Positions 1 to 12,341 are shown, counted from the stretch's first letter. The stretch: 64,000 bases of DNA from Noviherbaspirillum pedocola (GCF_016632335.1 NZ_JAEPBG010000010.1:62001-126000), one strand, 5' to 3'. The notes: generated by a model from the letters alone, not told the origin. Numbers and translations are program-made.

Positions 1-899
<899 letters not shown>

Positions 900-939
900 G
901 ATGACTCCTAAATATGATGTCGCTTGCCGCGCGTTGCGT

Positions 940-1473
940 TCAGGCGGTCAGTGCGGTGTGCATTTGCTGCAGCTTCGCGCGCACCGAGGTATCCAGCACT
1001 TCATCGCCGACCACGACGCGCACGCCACCGATCAGCGAGTTGTCCACGGTCACGGACGGATTGAGCTTGCGGCCGAATTTCCTTTCCAGCGTCGCCACCA
1101 GGTCGTTCACCTGGGTGGGGGAGAGCTCGAACGCGCTGACGATTTCCGCGTCTGCGGCGCCTTCCTGCTCATTGCGCAGCGCATGGAACTGCTCCGCGAT
1201 TTCCGGCATCAGCGACAGGCGGCCGTTTTCGACCAGCATGCCGATAAAGTTCTTCAGTTCCGGGTTCACCGGAGCGTTCAGAGCGGCCAGAAAGGCGTCG
1301 ACGATCTGGGTATCGGAAGCCTTCGGATTGCTTGCCAGTTCCTGCATGACAGGATTGGCGGCAACCGCAGACATCGCCGACACCAGTTCGGACCAGGAAG
1401 CCAGGTTACCGGACCGGGCCACCTCGAACAGCGCCTCGGCGTAGGGACGGGCAATCGTTGCGAGTTCGGCCAT
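940..1473 (-). CDS. atpH: F1Fo ATP synthase subunit delta
   Basis: Delta (OSCP-like) subunit, part of the peripheral stalk that holds the F1 head to the b subunits so that rotation is productive. The 177-residue protein has the normal length. It opens [16 protein letters not shown], the conserved N-terminal helix of the family, and contains the C-terminal [13 protein letters not shown] and [11 protein letters not shown] segments. It begins 2 bases after the atpF stop, so translation is probably coupled. Soluble and cytoplasmic. Nothing unusual. Confidence 0.97.
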   Translation of the reverse strand: MAELATIARPYAEALFEVARSGNLASWSELVSAMSAVAANPVMQELASNPKASDTQIVDAFLAALNAPVNPELKNFIGMLVENGRLSLMPEIAEQFHALRNEQEGAADAEIVSAFELSPTQVNDLVATLERKFGRKLNPSVTVDNSLIGGVRVVVGDEVLDTSVRAKLQQMHTALTA

Positions 1474-1475
1474 GG

Positions 1476-1946
1476 TTACAGCTCGGTCTTCAGTTGGTTC
1501 AACAGCGTGGCATGTGCCGTCGGATCGATTTCGCGCTTCAGGATCTGCTCGGCGCCCTGGACTGCCAGGGTTGCCACTTGCGAGCGCAGTGCGTCGCGGG
1601 CCTGGCTGACCTGCTGCTCGGCGTCAGCGCGTGCGCTGGCGACGATGCGGGCAGCTTCTTCAGCGGCGACGCGCTTGGCGTCTTCGATGATGGCTTGCGC
1701 GCGCTTTTCGGCGTCGGCGATCCGCTTTTGCACAGCGTCGTTGGCCGAAGCCAGTTCCGACTGCACACGCTTCTCGGCCGCAGCCATTTCCAGCTTGCCG
1801 CGTTCGGCAGCAGCCAGACCGTCCGCGATCTTCTTGGCGCGCTCGTCGAGCGCGTTCATCAGTGGCGGCCACACGAATTTCATCGTGAACAGCGCCAGGA
1901 TGAAGAAGACCACGAACTGCGCAAACAAGGTTGCATTCAAGTTCAT
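1476..1946 (-). CDS. atpF: F1Fo ATP synthase subunit b
   Basis: Subunit b of the peripheral stalk; it anchors F1 to the membrane a subunit. The 156-residue product has one N-terminal membrane helix (roughly residues 5-27, [21 protein letters not shown]) followed by a long Ala/Glu/Lys/Arg-rich helix that should form the right-handed coiled coil typical of b dimers. Length and position between atpE and atpH are standard. The ATG is preceded by an AAGGA-like ribosome binding site. Confidence 0.97.
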   Translation of the reverse strand: MNLNATLFAQFVVFFILALFTMKFVWPPLMNALDERAKKIADGLAAAERGKLEMAAAEKRVQSELASANDAVQKRIADAEKRAQAIIEDAKRVAAEEAARIVASARADAEQQVSQARDALRSQVATLAVQGAEQILKREIDPTAHATLLNQLKTEL

Positions 1947-2027
1947 GGTGGTGTCCTTCTCAGAATGTCGAGTGCTGAAAGCCTGTGCGAGCCCATTCCA
2001 GCAAGAGGCGAATTTCGGCGAACCGAA

Positions 2028-2315
<288 letters not shown>

Positions 2316-2361
2316 TTAAGAAAAAACTACCACTGCCGCCACTGCCGCTTTTTCATACTGA

Positions 2362-3550
<1,189 letters not shown>

Positions 3551-3831
3551 GGTCCAAGTTCATGCAACCCGTTGGCGTCCTGCTTTTCCGGTACGGGCCG
3601 TGGTTCGTCTTAATGTTACGGGGATGCTGCTGCTGGGTGCGAATTCTGAAGCCACGGGATTATAAGTGCATTCTTTTTATCGCGTCAAACACAGAATGTG
3701 CCTAAGTGCACTGCAACAAACGCTAAAAATACGACATCAGCGACGATGGAACATACATGTCGCTGGAAGTAAAGCATCCTCGTAGTTTTACCATCGCTCG
3801 ACTTTGCGTTATTGCATGGATGGCGTGGAAT

Positions 3832-4713
3832 TCAGCGACGTAGACGTGCGATAACCCCATCAAGTGTATCGAGGCTGGCAAAGTCGATGACCAGCTGACC
3901 GCGATTGCGCGTGTTTACCTTGATGATGACTGACGTGGCGAGCGCATCGCTCAATTCTTCTTCGAGCCGAAGAATGTCCCGTGATTTCTCACGCTGCGCC
4001 GGCTCTTTGCTTTCCTCTTCCGGCAAATTCGCACGCGCTACGAGCTTTTCCGTTTCGCGCACGGAAAGACGCTTGGCGACAATCAGATTCGCCAGCGTGA
4101 TCTGTGTGGCCGCGTCGACTGCTAGCAAGGCGCGTGCATGACCCATGTCGATGTCTCCGGCCATGAGCATGGTCTGCACCGGTTGCGCCAGGTTGAGCAG
4201 GCGCAGCAGGTTTGATACTGCGCTGCGCGAGCGGCCAACCGCGGTGGCGGCGCGTTCATGCGTAAAGCCGAATTCGCTGATCAGCCTGTGCATGCCTTGT
4301 GCTTCCTCGAGAGGGTTCAGATCTTCGCGCTGCATGTTCTCGATGAGCGCCATGGCCGCGGCGGTCAGATCGTCCACCGCCTTGATCATTACCGGGACTT
4401 CATTCAGGCCAGCAAGCTGTGCCGCGCGGAAACGGCGTTCGCCTGCGATGATTTCATAGCGATCCTCCTGGCCTGGCAAGGGACGCACGAGCAGTGCCTG
4501 CAGTAAACCCTGAGCGCGAATCGATTCGGCCAGCTCATTGAGTGCACCTTCATCCATTCGCGTTCGCGGCTGGTATTTTCCAGGCTGCAATTTTGCGATA
4601 GGCAATACTGGTGGCGCACCAGGCAAATCAGGTACGGCTTCGCTGATATCTCCATGGCCGCCGAGCAGTGCATCGAGGCCGCGACCCAATCCTTTGGTTT
4701 TCTTAATTGCCAT
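3832..4713 (-). CDS. parB: Chromosome partitioning protein ParB (CTP-dependent DNA clamp)
   Basis: Binds parS, loads onto DNA as a CTP-dependent sliding clamp and recruits ParA and SMC for origin segregation. The 293-residue protein has the ParB/Srx domain with the CTP-binding motif GERRFRA (about residues 90-96), the ENMQREDLNPLEEA motif that follows, a helix-turn-helix around THERAATAVGRSRSAVSNLL, and a C-terminal dimerisation region. It lies 37 bases downstream of parA, probably in the same transcript. Two parS sites lie about 3.6 kb upstream. Confidence 0.97.
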   Translation of the reverse strand: MAIKKTKGLGRGLDALLGGHGDISEAVPDLPGAPPVLPIAKLQPGKYQPRTRMDEGALNELAESIRAQGLLQALLVRPLPGQEDRYEIIAGERRFRAAQLAGLNEVPVMIKAVDDLTAAAMALIENMQREDLNPLEEAQGMHRLISEFGFTHERAATAVGRSRSAVSNLLRLLNLAQPVQTMLMAGDIDMGHARALLAVDAATQITLANLIVAKRLSVRETEKLVARANLPEEESKEPAQREKSRDILRLEEELSDALATSVIIKVNTRNRGQLVIDFASLDTLDGVIARLRR

Positions 4714-4750
4714 ATGCGTGATTCACTAGAAGAAGTTGTTGCTCGTCGAC

Positions 4751-5521
4751 TTACCAGGATTTGATACGCTCGACCATTTCGGCGCCGAAAGCGACGTAGG
4801 CTTGCGCGCCCTTCGAAGATGGGTCGAAGCTGACCCCTGGCATGCCGTATGAAGGCGCCTCAGCAAGGCGGACATTCCTTGGAATAATGGTCTTGAAGAC
4901 TTTGTCGCCGAAGTGCTGCTCTAATTGCGCCGAAACCTGTTGTGACAGAGTCATGCGCGGATCGAACATCACGCGCAACAGCCCGATAATGCGCAAGTCC
5001 GGATTCAGTTTCGCGTGAACCTTCTTGATGGTGTTGACAAGGTCAGATAGCCCTTCTAGCGCGTAGTATTCGCACTGCATCGGGATGATGACACCATGGG
5101 CAGCGCATAAACCATTCAGCGTGAGCATGGAAAGTGCCGGTGGGCAGTCAATCAACACGAAATCGTAATCAGCATCCACTTCGGCCAGCGCGATTTTCAA
5201 GCGCTTCTCACGCTGCTCCAGTTCAACCATTTCCACTTCGGCGCCAGCCAGTTCTCTGTTAGCCGGCAATACATCGAAGCGACCGGTTTCTGAATTCTTG
5301 CGCGCGGTCGCAACATTGCTCAACCCCACCAGCACTTCATAGATGGAATTCTCGAGCTCGGCTTTGTTAATGCCTGCGCCCATGGTGGCATTCCCCTGGG
5401 GGTCCAAGTCCACGAGTAGTACGCGTTGCCCAAGCTTGGCCATGCCGGCGGCCAGGTTCACTGCAGTGGTGGTTTTCCCTACCCCACCCTTTTGATTCGC
5501 AACACAAAATATTCTGGCCAT
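4751..5521 (-). CDS. parA: Chromosome partitioning ATPase ParA (Soj type)
   Basis: Walker-type ATPase that moves ParB-parS complexes by a diffusion-ratchet mechanism over the nucleoid. The 256-residue protein starts MARIFCVANQKGGVGKTTT, the deviant Walker A with signature Lys11. Walker A' is in LLVDLDPQGN and Walker B in FVLIDCPPALS. There is no N-terminal DNA-binding domain, so it is the small chromosomal type (Ib-like) rather than the P1 plasmid type. The order mnmG - rsmG - parA - parB is the classical origin-proximal arrangement. Confidence 0.97.
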   Translation of the reverse strand: MARIFCVANQKGGVGKTTTAVNLAAGMAKLGQRVLLVDLDPQGNATMGAGINKAELENSIYEVLVGLSNVATARKNSETGRFDVLPANRELAGAEVEMVELEQREKRLKIALAEVDADYDFVLIDCPPALSMLTLNGLCAAHGVIIPMQCEYYALEGLSDLVNTIKKVHAKLNPDLRIIGLLRVMFDPRMTLSQQVSAQLEQHFGDKVFKTIIPRNVRLAEAPSYGMPGVSFDPSSKGAQAYVAFGAEMVERIKSW

Positions 5522-5565
5522 GAAATGTAGTTCGCTTTCCGTATGAATTCAGTCCGGACCAAGTC

Positions 5566-6240
5566 TTATACCGGCGGCTGGGCTTTTTCGATGACTACCA
5601 GATGACGTTCGGCATTTAATCCCGGAACTTGCAAGGCCGTCCTGGCTGTTGCCTGCCATTGCGGCGGCAAGCCCTGGATTTCCTGTGGTGGGGCAACACC
5701 CTTCATCGCGATGAACTTTCCACCTGGCGCAATAAGGTGCCCGGCCCAATTAACAAAGTCAGACAGATCGGCAAAAGCACGCGATGTAATGACGTCGAAC
5801 TGTCCTGTAAGCGGCAGCTCTTCGACACGTCCAGTGTAGACGGTGACATTGGACAGACCGAGTTCGGCTTTTACTTGTGTCAGGAACGCTGTCTTCTTGT
5901 GCACTGTATCGATCATCGAGACATGCATTTCTGGACATGTGGCTTGGCTCGAGATGGCGATTACCATGCCTGGCAGGCCGCCACCGGAACCGACGTCCAG
6001 TACATTTTTCGCACCGGCGAATGCAGGAACGGCAGCGAGAGAATCCAGTAAATGATGGACAAGCATTTGTCCTGGGTCACGAATTGCCGTCAGATTGTAG
6101 ACAGCATTCCACTTGGACAGTAGTGACAGATAATCGAGCAGCTTGTCGCACTGCCTGTCGTCAAGTGAAAGCTGTAAAGCCTCAGCGCCTTGTCGCAAAG
6201 CTGCCTGCAACGCCTGCCTGTCGAAATGTCTAGCTTTCAT
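5566..6240 (-). CDS. rsmG: 16S rRNA (guanine527-N7)-methyltransferase RsmG
   Basis: Methylates N7 of G527 of 16S rRNA using S-adenosylmethionine (formerly GidB). The 224-residue protein has the Rossmann-type SAM-binding motif DVGSGGGLPGMVIAI around residue 82 and the family segment ITSRAFADLSDF. It starts 5 bases after mnmG ends, so the two are probably co-translated, and parA follows 44 bases later. Loss of this enzyme gives low-level streptomycin resistance in other species (established knowledge). Confidence 0.96.
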   Translation of the reverse strand: MKARHFDRQALQAALRQGAEALQLSLDDRQCDKLLDYLSLLSKWNAVYNLTAIRDPGQMLVHHLLDSLAAVPAFAGAKNVLDVGSGGGLPGMVIAISSQATCPEMHVSMIDTVHKKTAFLTQVKAELGLSNVTVYTGRVEELPLTGQFDVITSRAFADLSDFVNWAGHLIAPGGKFIAMKGVAPPQEIQGLPPQWQATARTALQVPGLNAERHLVVIEKAQPPV

Positions 6241-6245
6241 TTTTC

Positions 6246-8177
6246 TCAGGCAGCTTCCGAGGGCAACGCGCTAACGAAACCCTTAAACCCGCCCTTCTTC
6301 AGATGCACCAGCAGCAGCGATATTGCAGCCGGCGTCACGCCGGCTATGCGAGAAGCTTGGCCCAACGTTTCAGGACGGTGCTTGTTCAGCTTCTGCCGCA
6401 CTTCCATGGATAGAGCCTTGATCTGCATATAGTCGAGTTCGGCGGGCAGTTTCAGATTTTCATAATGCTCATGGCGCTCTACTTCGCGAGCTTGCCGATC
6501 GATATATCCCGCATATTTCAACTGGATTTCGACCTGTTCCCGGACAGCAGCGTTGATTTCCTCAGCCGCATGGAAATGCCGGCCATCTGCGGCAGTCAGG
6601 GTCATCAGGCTGTCATAGTCTACGTTGGGTCTGCGTAAAAGATCGGCGAGGCTGTATTCGCGTTCCATTGCCTTGCCAAGTACGCGTTCAGACTCGGCAT
6701 TGGCAACCAGTTTCGGATTCACCCAGGTAGATTTCAGGCGCTCAATTTCGCGTGCAACTGCTTCACGTTTGCTCTCAAAGGCGGTCCATTGCGCATCGCT
6801 TACGCAGCCAAGCGCGCGACCGATTTCTGTCAAACGCATATCGGCATTGTCTTCTCGCAGGCTAAGTCGGTACTCGGCTCGACTGGTGAACATGCGGTAT
6901 GGCTCCATGACGCCTTGGGTGACGAGATCATCGACCAGTACGCCGAGATACGCCTGATCGCGCCGGGGTGTGAACGCTTCTCTTCCTTGGGTCTGAAGTG
7001 CCGCATTCAGGCCGGCGAGCAAGCCTTGTGCCGCGGCTTCCTCGTAGCCGGTAGTGCCGTTGATTTGACCGGCGAAAAATAAGCCCTGGATAGCACGCGT
7101 CTCTAATGAAGCCTTCAAGCCACGTGGGTCGAAATAGTCGTATTCGATTGCGTAGCCGGGACGCAAAATATGTGCGTTTTCAAGGCCACGCATTGAGCGG
7201 ACCAGTGCGAGCTGCACATCGAACGGCAAGCTCGTTGAGATACCGTTCGGATAGAACTCGGTGGTGGTCAGTCCTTCGGGCTCCAGGAAGATTTGGTGCG
7301 AGGATTTGTCAGCGAAACGATGGATTTTGTCTTCGATAGACGGGCAATAGCGCGGGCCGACGCCTTCGATTACCCCGGTGTACATGGGGCTGCGATCTAG
7401 GCCACCGCGGATGATGTCATGTGTGGCTTCGTTGGTGTGGGTGACCCAGCACGGCAATTGTCTAGGGTGCATATCGACGTTGCCCATCAGGGAGAACACC
7501 GGAATCGGATCGAGGTCTCCTGGCTGCTCGGTCATGACAGAGAAGTCGATACTTCGGCCATCGATTCGCGGCGGCGTGCCGGTCTTCAGTCTCCCTTGCG
7601 GCAGCTTCAGTTCTTTCAGCCGTGATGAGAGGGATACAGCCGGTGGGTCTCCCGCCCTTCCGCCGGAATAATTGTTGAGCCCGACGTGGATTTTGCCGTC
7701 AAGGAACGTTCCCGCGGTGAGTACGACTGCCCTGCTGCGAAAGCGTATGCCCACTTGCGTCACTGCGCCGACGACGCGATCGCCTTCGACCATGAGGTCG
7801 TCCACCGCCTGCTGGAACAGCCACAGATTCGGTTGGTTCTCCAAGCGTGCACGTATGGCCGCCTTGTACAGCAGACGATCAGCTTGGGCACGGGTGGCCC
7901 GTACCGCCGGGCCTTTGGAGGAGTTAAGAATGCGGAACTGGATGCCGGCCTCGTCGGTGGCGATCGCCATCGCGCCGCCGAGTGCATCAATCTCTTTCAC
8001 TAGATGGCCCTTGCCGATGCCGCCGATGGACGGATTACAGGACATCTGGCCTAAGGTTTCGATATTGTGCGTAAGCAGCAGAGTCTTTTGACCCATGCGC
8101 GCGGAGGCTAACGCGGCTTCGGTGCCCGCATGACCGCCGCCTACGACGATCACATCAAATTCATTTGGGAATAGCAT
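6246..8177 (-). CDS. mnmG: tRNA uridine-5-carboxymethylaminomethyl modification enzyme MnmG (GidA)
   Basis: FAD-dependent subunit of the MnmEG complex that installs the cmnm5 group on U34 of several tRNAs. The 643-residue protein has the normal length. It begins with the FAD-binding motif [12 protein letters not shown] (about residues 11-22) and has the family motifs [12 protein letters not shown] and [17 protein letters not shown]. It is the first gene of a leftward mnmG-rsmG-parA-parB run; its promoter must lie in the segment that also contains the parS sites. Confidence 0.97.
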   Translation of the reverse strand: MLFPNEFDVIVVGGGHAGTEAALASARMGQKTLLLTHNIETLGQMSCNPSIGGIGKGHLVKEIDALGGAMAIATDEAGIQFRILNSSKGPAVRATRAQADRLLYKAAIRARLENQPNLWLFQQAVDDLMVEGDRVVGAVTQVGIRFRSRAVVLTAGTFLDGKIHVGLNNYSGGRAGDPPAVSLSSRLKELKLPQGRLKTGTPPRIDGRSIDFSVMTEQPGDLDPIPVFSLMGNVDMHPRQLPCWVTHTNEATHDIIRGGLDRSPMYTGVIEGVGPRYCPSIEDKIHRFADKSSHQIFLEPEGLTTTEFYPNGISTSLPFDVQLALVRSMRGLENAHILRPGYAIEYDYFDPRGLKASLETRAIQGLFFAGQINGTTGYEEAAAQGLLAGLNAALQTQGREAFTPRRDQAYLGVLVDDLVTQGVMEPYRMFTSRAEYRLSLREDNADMRLTEIGRALGCVSDAQWTAFESKREAVAREIERLKSTWVNPKLVANAESERVLGKAMEREYSLADLLRRPNVDYDSLMTLTAADGRHFHAAEEINAAVREQVEIQLKYAGYIDRQAREVERHEHYENLKLPAELDYMQIKALSMEVRQKLNKHRPETLGQASRIAGVTPAAISLLLVHLKKGGFKGFVSALPSEAA

Positions 8178-8259
8178 GGTGCGCCTCGAGGAGACGTTGA
8201 GCAGAGGCCGAGATTATACGAGCATTTCGGTTGGGGTCGCCCGATTAGGCGGCGGAGTG

Positions 8260-8275
8260 TGTTCCACGTGGAACA
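8260..8275. promoter_or_regulatory. parS: parS site 1 (ParB-binding palindrome)
   Basis: The sequence TGTTCCACGTGGAACA is a perfect 16-bp palindrome. It matches the conserved bacterial parS consensus TGTTNCACGTGNAACA in every fixed position. It is 83 bases upstream of mnmG and about 3.5 kb upstream of parB. It should nucleate ParB loading and mark the origin-proximal region. Confidence 0.95.
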
Positions 8276-8295
8276 GTAGGACCCCATGTCCGCGT

Positions 8296-8311
8296 AGTTT
8301 CACGTGAAACA
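8296..8311. promoter_or_regulatory. parS: parS site 2 (ParB-binding palindrome)
   Basis: AGTTTCACGTGAAACA matches the parS consensus at all positions except the first base. Its centre is 36 bp from the centre of site 1. Paired parS sites next to gid/par genes are known in other bacteria. Confidence 0.92.
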
Positions 8312-8512
8312 TAGATACGAAGCTTGTCCCTGAAATCACAATACCGCCGTGTTTTCCCATCAATAAGTACATTGGTGAACTCGACTAACTTCGGCATGAC
8401 TGCGCTGTAGAGATGCGGAGAAACAGGTTCTAAAAACAAGCCAGATCATCATGATCAACCGAGCCTCAGAGAATTGATCTTGTTACAATCCTTCAGAAAG
8501 GAGACGCCCATT

Positions 8513-9673
8513 GTGAATACAAACTTCAACTTCAGCACTGTTCCGAACGTAGTCAGCGAAGCAGGCAGCGCTAAAAAATTAGGAAGTATCCTGGCTCAGC
8601 AATTTCCTCTTGTACGGCATGCCCTCATCGTGACCGATAACGGGTTTCTAGCTACAGGTCTCCTCGAAGCACCAATCGCGAGCATGGAAGCCGCCGGATT
8701 CACGGTGCATACCTTTACCGAGGTAATCGCCGATCCTCCGGAACATATCGTTCTACAAGCTGCCGAAACCGCGCGACGTCACGGTATCGAAATCGTGGTC
8801 GGTTTCGGCGGTGGTAGCTCGATGGATGTAGCAAAGCTGATCGCTGTACTCAGTAAGGGCAACCAAGCGCTTTCTACGATGTACGGCATCGGAAACGTAA
8901 AACAGGAGCGTCTGCCGCTAGTGCAGATTCCCACCACCGCTGGGACTGGGTCTGAAGTTACGCCGATTTCCATTGTTACGACGGGTGAAACGACCAAAAT
9001 GGGCGTGGTGTCGCCGAAGCTATACGCTGATCTTGCAATACTGGATGCTGAACTTACCACCGGCCTTCCGCCAAAGATCACGGCTGCAACCGGTATCGAT
9101 GCGATGGTGCATGCCATCGAGGCCTATACAACACGCCATAAGAAGAACCCGCTCTCTGACATGCTCGCACGTGAAGCGCTGCGACTGCTTTCCGCAAACC
9201 TGGTGCGCGCCTGTGAAAACGGCAGCGACATTGAGGCGCGGCAATCCATGCTGCTAGGTGCGATGCTCGCCGGACAGGCCTTCTCCAATGCACCCGTCGC
9301 CGCAGTTCATGCGCTCGCCTACCCTATCGGCGGAGTCTTCCATGTTCCGCATGGTCTTTCCAATGCATTGGTGCTACCCCATGTATTGCGTTTCAACGCC
9401 TCACATGCTGCGCAACACTATGCAGAAATCGCGGAAATCGTCATACCCGGCTGCAGCGGCACGTCCGAAGCAAAGACTGACATGCTGATCTCCGCGCTGG
9501 AAGGCCTTGCCCGTAAAGTCGGAATTGCGACACGGCTGAGCGAGGTCGGTATTACTGCCGCCGACCTTGACCGCTTGGCCGACGATGCAATGCTGCAGAC
9601 TCGCCTCCTCGTCAATAATCCACGTGAAATGACGCGCGAGCATGCGCATGCGATCTACGCCGCCGCGCTGTAA
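8513..9673 (+). CDS. Iron-containing alcohol dehydrogenase family protein
   Basis: Group III alcohol dehydrogenase: NAD(P)-dependent oxidation or reduction of a primary alcohol/aldehyde with an Fe2+ (or Zn2+) ion. Signs are the nucleotide-binding GFGGGSSMDVAK (about residues 87-98), PTTAGTGSEVT, and the metal-ligand region DAMVHAIEAY followed by HALAYPIGG and HVPHGLSNA, which carry the His ligands. The start chosen is GTG 8513, 9 bases after AAAGGAG; an upstream TTG at 8474 in frame lacks such a site. The product is 386 residues, normal for the family. Substrate cannot be read from the sequence. Confidence 0.9.
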   Translation: MNTNFNFSTVPNVVSEAGSAKKLGSILAQQFPLVRHALIVTDNGFLATGLLEAPIASMEAAGFTVHTFTEVIADPPEHIVLQAAETARRHGIEIVVGFGGGSSMDVAKLIAVLSKGNQALSTMYGIGNVKQERLPLVQIPTTAGTGSEVTPISIVTTGETTKMGVVSPKLYADLAILDAELTTGLPPKITAATGIDAMVHAIEAYTTRHKKNPLSDMLAREALRLLSANLVRACENGSDIEARQSMLLGAMLAGQAFSNAPVAAVHALAYPIGGVFHVPHGLSNALVLPHVLRFNASHAAQHYAEIAEIVIPGCSGTSEAKTDMLISALEGLARKVGIATRLSEVGITAADLDRLADDAMLQTRLLVNNPREMTREHAHAIYAAAL

Positions 9674-9765
9674 GGCTTGTCCGTGTTATTGCCCTCCCCC
9701 GCGACGTCACATCTCTTTTGCTACAGACCGCGGGAGAATCAGTTATCTCGCAGGAAGGAAAGAAG

Positions 9766-10269
9766 ATGAGATTTACACTCACTGCGTTGACATTGTTTGC
9801 TGCCGCCAACGTATGGGCCGGTCAACCACACGGTGCATTAGAGAGACGCCAAGAGACAGTCGCACAACGCGGCGCTGAAGTCATGCCATTCGAACTTGCA
9901 GCTACGGTTCATATGTTCAAGAAAACCGCGGATGGCGGAATACAGCAGGTCGTCGCACGCGACCGGTCAGACGCAACGCAGATTCGCCTGATAAGGCGGC
10001 ACCTGCGCGAGATTCAGCAGGAATTTATGCGACGCGACTTTTCCAGTCCTGCCACCATTCACGGCAATGACATGCCCGGTCTTGCAACGTTGAGAAATGC
10101 AAAACCGGATGAGCTGTTAGTTTACTACCGTAATGTCGCGGCCGGCGCCGAACTCGTCTACCACGGATCCGATGCGGAGACTATAAAGGCAGTACATCAA
10201 TGGTTCGATGCACAGGTATCAGACCATGGCGCCGACGCTATTGAGATGCATCACCATCACTCCAAGTAA
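9766..10269 (+). CDS. Exported hypothetical protein
   Basis: A 167-residue product starting MRFTLTALTLFAAANVWA, a clear signal peptide with cleavage expected after VWA (about residue 18). The ATG is preceded by GGAAGGAAAGA. The mature part is hydrophilic and ends in a His-rich tail (MHHHHSK), which might bind metal. It contains QQVVARDRSDATQIRLIRRHLREIQQEFMRRDF, a predicted helix. It follows the alcohol dehydrogenase by about 90 bases and may share its transcript. No family is named with confidence. Confidence 0.75.
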   Translation: MRFTLTALTLFAAANVWAGQPHGALERRQETVAQRGAEVMPFELAATVHMFKKTADGGIQQVVARDRSDATQIRLIRRHLREIQQEFMRRDFSSPATIHGNDMPGLATLRNAKPDELLVYYRNVAAGAELVYHGSDAETIKAVHQWFDAQVSDHGADAIEMHHHHSK

Positions 10270-10361
10270 ATACGCGCACCGCGCTCGGCCCTATGCGCAG
10301 CGCCACGCCTACAAATTGAAGTTTCCCGGGCGGGAAGGACCTCTCCCCTGCCCTCATACGC

Positions 10362-10392
10362 AAAAAAAGACCCAAAGCTTTCACTTTGGGTC
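10362..10392 (-). terminator. Rho-independent terminator of the liv operon
   Basis: A 9-bp perfect stem (GACCCAAAG pairing with CTTTGGGTC) with a 6-base loop; on the minus strand it is followed by a run of seven T. It lies 35 bases after livM and so ends the leftward liv transcript. Confidence 0.85.
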
Positions 10393-10426
10393 GCGAGCCG
10401 AGATACTGGCTACACTCTTTACGATG

Positions 10427-11398
10427 TCATCGCGCTTTTGCCGGCCTTACTTTGGCCAGGATCTCACCGACAATGCCGCGTCGGAATGCCAACACACAGA
10501 TGATGAAGATGAAGCCGGTGACGATCGTCACAGAGTCGCCGAGCGTATTAAACCAATCTATACGCGTGAGGCTTGCTAGCGAGTTGCCGAGATCACCGAG
10601 CTTGTTCTCCAGCGCTACGATCAATATTGCTCCAACGATTGGACCGATTACCGTTCCCAGACCACCCACCAGAGTCATCAGAACCACCAGGCCGGACATC
10701 GACCAATGTGCATCGGTCAGGGTCTCGAAACCGAGCACAACCGCCTTGGTCGAACCCGCAAGACCAGACAATGCCGCCGACAGCACGAAGGCAAGCAGCT
10801 TGACCCTGTCGCTGTCATAGCCGAGCGAAATTGCGCGCGGCTCGTTTTCCTTCACCGCCTTGAGCACCTGTCCGTACGGCGAGTGAATGATACGCACGAT
10901 CAGTGCGAATGCAGCCACGAACAGCGCCAGCACGAAAAAGTACATCGCGATATCGTTTTCGAGGCTGATGAAACCAAGCAGGCGTCCGCGCGGTATGCCC
11001 TGCAGTCCATCCTCGCCACCGGTGAACGGTGCTTGTAGAAAAACGAAATACAACATCTGCGCCAGCGCCAGCGTGATCATCGTGAAGTAGATACCTTGGC
11101 GCCGAATCGCCAGTAATCCCATGCCATAGCCAATCGCTGCGGCAAACGCGGTGCCAAGCACAATGCCCACTTCCACCGGCAAGCCCAGATCACGCATCGC
11201 GTAGCCGGTGACATATCCCGCTCCACCGAGGAATGCTGCATGACCAAAAGACAATAAACCCGTGTAACCAATCAGCAGATTGAAGGCGCAGGCAAACAAT
11301 GCGAAGCACAGCAGCTTCATCAGGAAAACCGGATACAGGAAGAATGGCGCGGCGATCGCCAACAACAGCGCAATGCCATAGCCAACAGTCTTGTTCAT
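10427..11398 (-). CDS. livM: Branched-chain amino-acid-type ABC transporter permease LivM
   Basis: Second permease of a HAAT-family importer. The 323-residue protein is strongly hydrophobic with about 9-10 membrane segments. It carries the LivM motifs GYTGLLSFGHAAFLGGAGY and the cytoplasmic coupling segment around VKENEPRAISLGYD. The last segments contain MTLVGGLGTVIGPIVGAIL. It lies 13 bases downstream of livH and is the last gene of the operon. The substrate could be branched-chain amino acids, amides or another small acid; the family is broad. Confidence 0.92.
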   Translation of the reverse strand: MNKTVGYGIALLLAIAAPFFLYPVFLMKLLCFALFACAFNLLIGYTGLLSFGHAAFLGGAGYVTGYAMRDLGLPVEVGIVLGTAFAAAIGYGMGLLAIRRQGIYFTMITLALAQMLYFVFLQAPFTGGEDGLQGIPRGRLLGFISLENDIAMYFFVLALFVAAFALIVRIIHSPYGQVLKAVKENEPRAISLGYDSDRVKLLAFVLSAALSGLAGSTKAVVLGFETLTDAHWSMSGLVVLMTLVGGLGTVIGPIVGAILIVALENKLGDLGNSLASLTRIDWFNTLGDSVTIVTGFIFIICVLAFRRGIVGEILAKVRPAKAR

Positions 11399-11411
11399 CT
11401 TCAGACTCCGA

Positions 11412-12296
11412 TCACTTTTCTTTGCCGAACAGGCCGGCAGGGCGAATCATCAGCACGATTGCCATGATGATGAAGACTACGGTTGCCGACAGCTGCGGAT
11501 AAAACACGCGGGTAAATCCCTCAATGATGCCGAGCCCGAGACCGGTCAGGATGGAACCCATGATCGAACCCATGCCGCCGATGACGACCACGGCAAAGAC
11601 GGTGATGATCAGGTTCGACCCCATCAGCGGCGACACCTGGATCACCGGCGCGGCCAGCACGCCGGCGAAAGCGGCAAGCGCCACGCCAAAGCCGTAGGTC
11701 AGCGTCACCATCAGCGGCACGTTGACGCCGAAGGCTTCCACCATCTTCGGGTTCTCGGTTCCGGCGCGCAGATAGGCGCCGAGCTTGGTCTTCTCGATGA
11801 CGAACCAAGTGGCGAAACAGACGACGAGCGATGCGACCACGACCCAGGCGCGGTAATTCGGCAGGATCATGAAACCGAGATTGGTGGCGCCGCCCAGGCC
11901 GTCCGGAACCGAATACGGCTGGCCCGAAACACCATAGAAGGAACGGAACAGACCCTCGACCAGCAGCGTGATGCCGAAGGTCAGCAGCAGCCCGTACAGG
12001 TGATCCAGTTTGTACAACCAGCGCAGCATCGTTTTTTCGATCACGATGCCAAAGATGCCGACCAGGACGGGCGCCAGGATCAGCATTACCCAGTAATTGA
12101 TGCCGAAGTAGTTCAGGCCCATCCACGCCAGGAACGCGCCCAGCATGTACAGCGCGCCGTGCGCGAAATTGATGACGTTGAGCAGGCCAAAGATCACCGC
12201 CAGGCCCAGAGAGAGCATTGCATAGAATGATCCATTGACCAGGCCGAGCAACAGCTGGCTCAACAGCGCCTGCAGCGGTATGCCGAAAATTTCCAT
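11412..12296 (-). CDS. livH: Branched-chain amino-acid-type ABC transporter permease LivH
   Basis: First permease of the liv-type importer, 294 residues, about 8 membrane segments. Family motifs include GLVNGSFYAMLSLGLAVIFG near the N-terminus, NFAHGALYMLGAF, and VVIGGMGSIMGSILTGLGLG near the C-terminus. It follows the binding-protein gene after an 87-base gap that holds a stem-loop, which would lower its expression relative to the binding protein. Confidence 0.92.
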   Translation of the reverse strand: MEIFGIPLQALLSQLLLGLVNGSFYAMLSLGLAVIFGLLNVINFAHGALYMLGAFLAWMGLNYFGINYWVMLILAPVLVGIFGIVIEKTMLRWLYKLDHLYGLLLTFGITLLVEGLFRSFYGVSGQPYSVPDGLGGATNLGFMILPNYRAWVVVASLVVCFATWFVIEKTKLGAYLRAGTENPKMVEAFGVNVPLMVTLTYGFGVALAAFAGVLAAPVIQVSPLMGSNLIITVFAVVVIGGMGSIMGSILTGLGLGIIEGFTRVFYPQLSATVVFIIMAIVLMIRPAGLFGKEK

Positions 12297-12341
12297 TGCA
12301 CAGTCATTAGAAAGATCCGGAACGCTCCGGATGGACCTGCG

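Larger units (their letters stand above)
8178..8512. other. Intergenic region between mnmG and the alcohol dehydrogenase
   Basis: A 335-base divergent intergenic segment. It contains two parS palindromes, annotated separately, and must carry the promoters of mnmG (leftward) and of the dehydrogenase gene (rightward). No open frame here looks like a gene: a 64-codon leftward frame runs across the palindromes and is unconvincing. Confidence 0.7.

Noticed and set aside
8245-8439. A 64-codon leftward frame across the parS sites
   Set aside because: No family similarity, and the segment is explained by the parS palindromes and promoters.
9617-9632. A third parS-like site (CCACGTGAAA core) in the alcohol dehydrogenase gene
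   Set aside because: Only about 12 of 16 positions match and it is inside coding sequence; not reported as parS.
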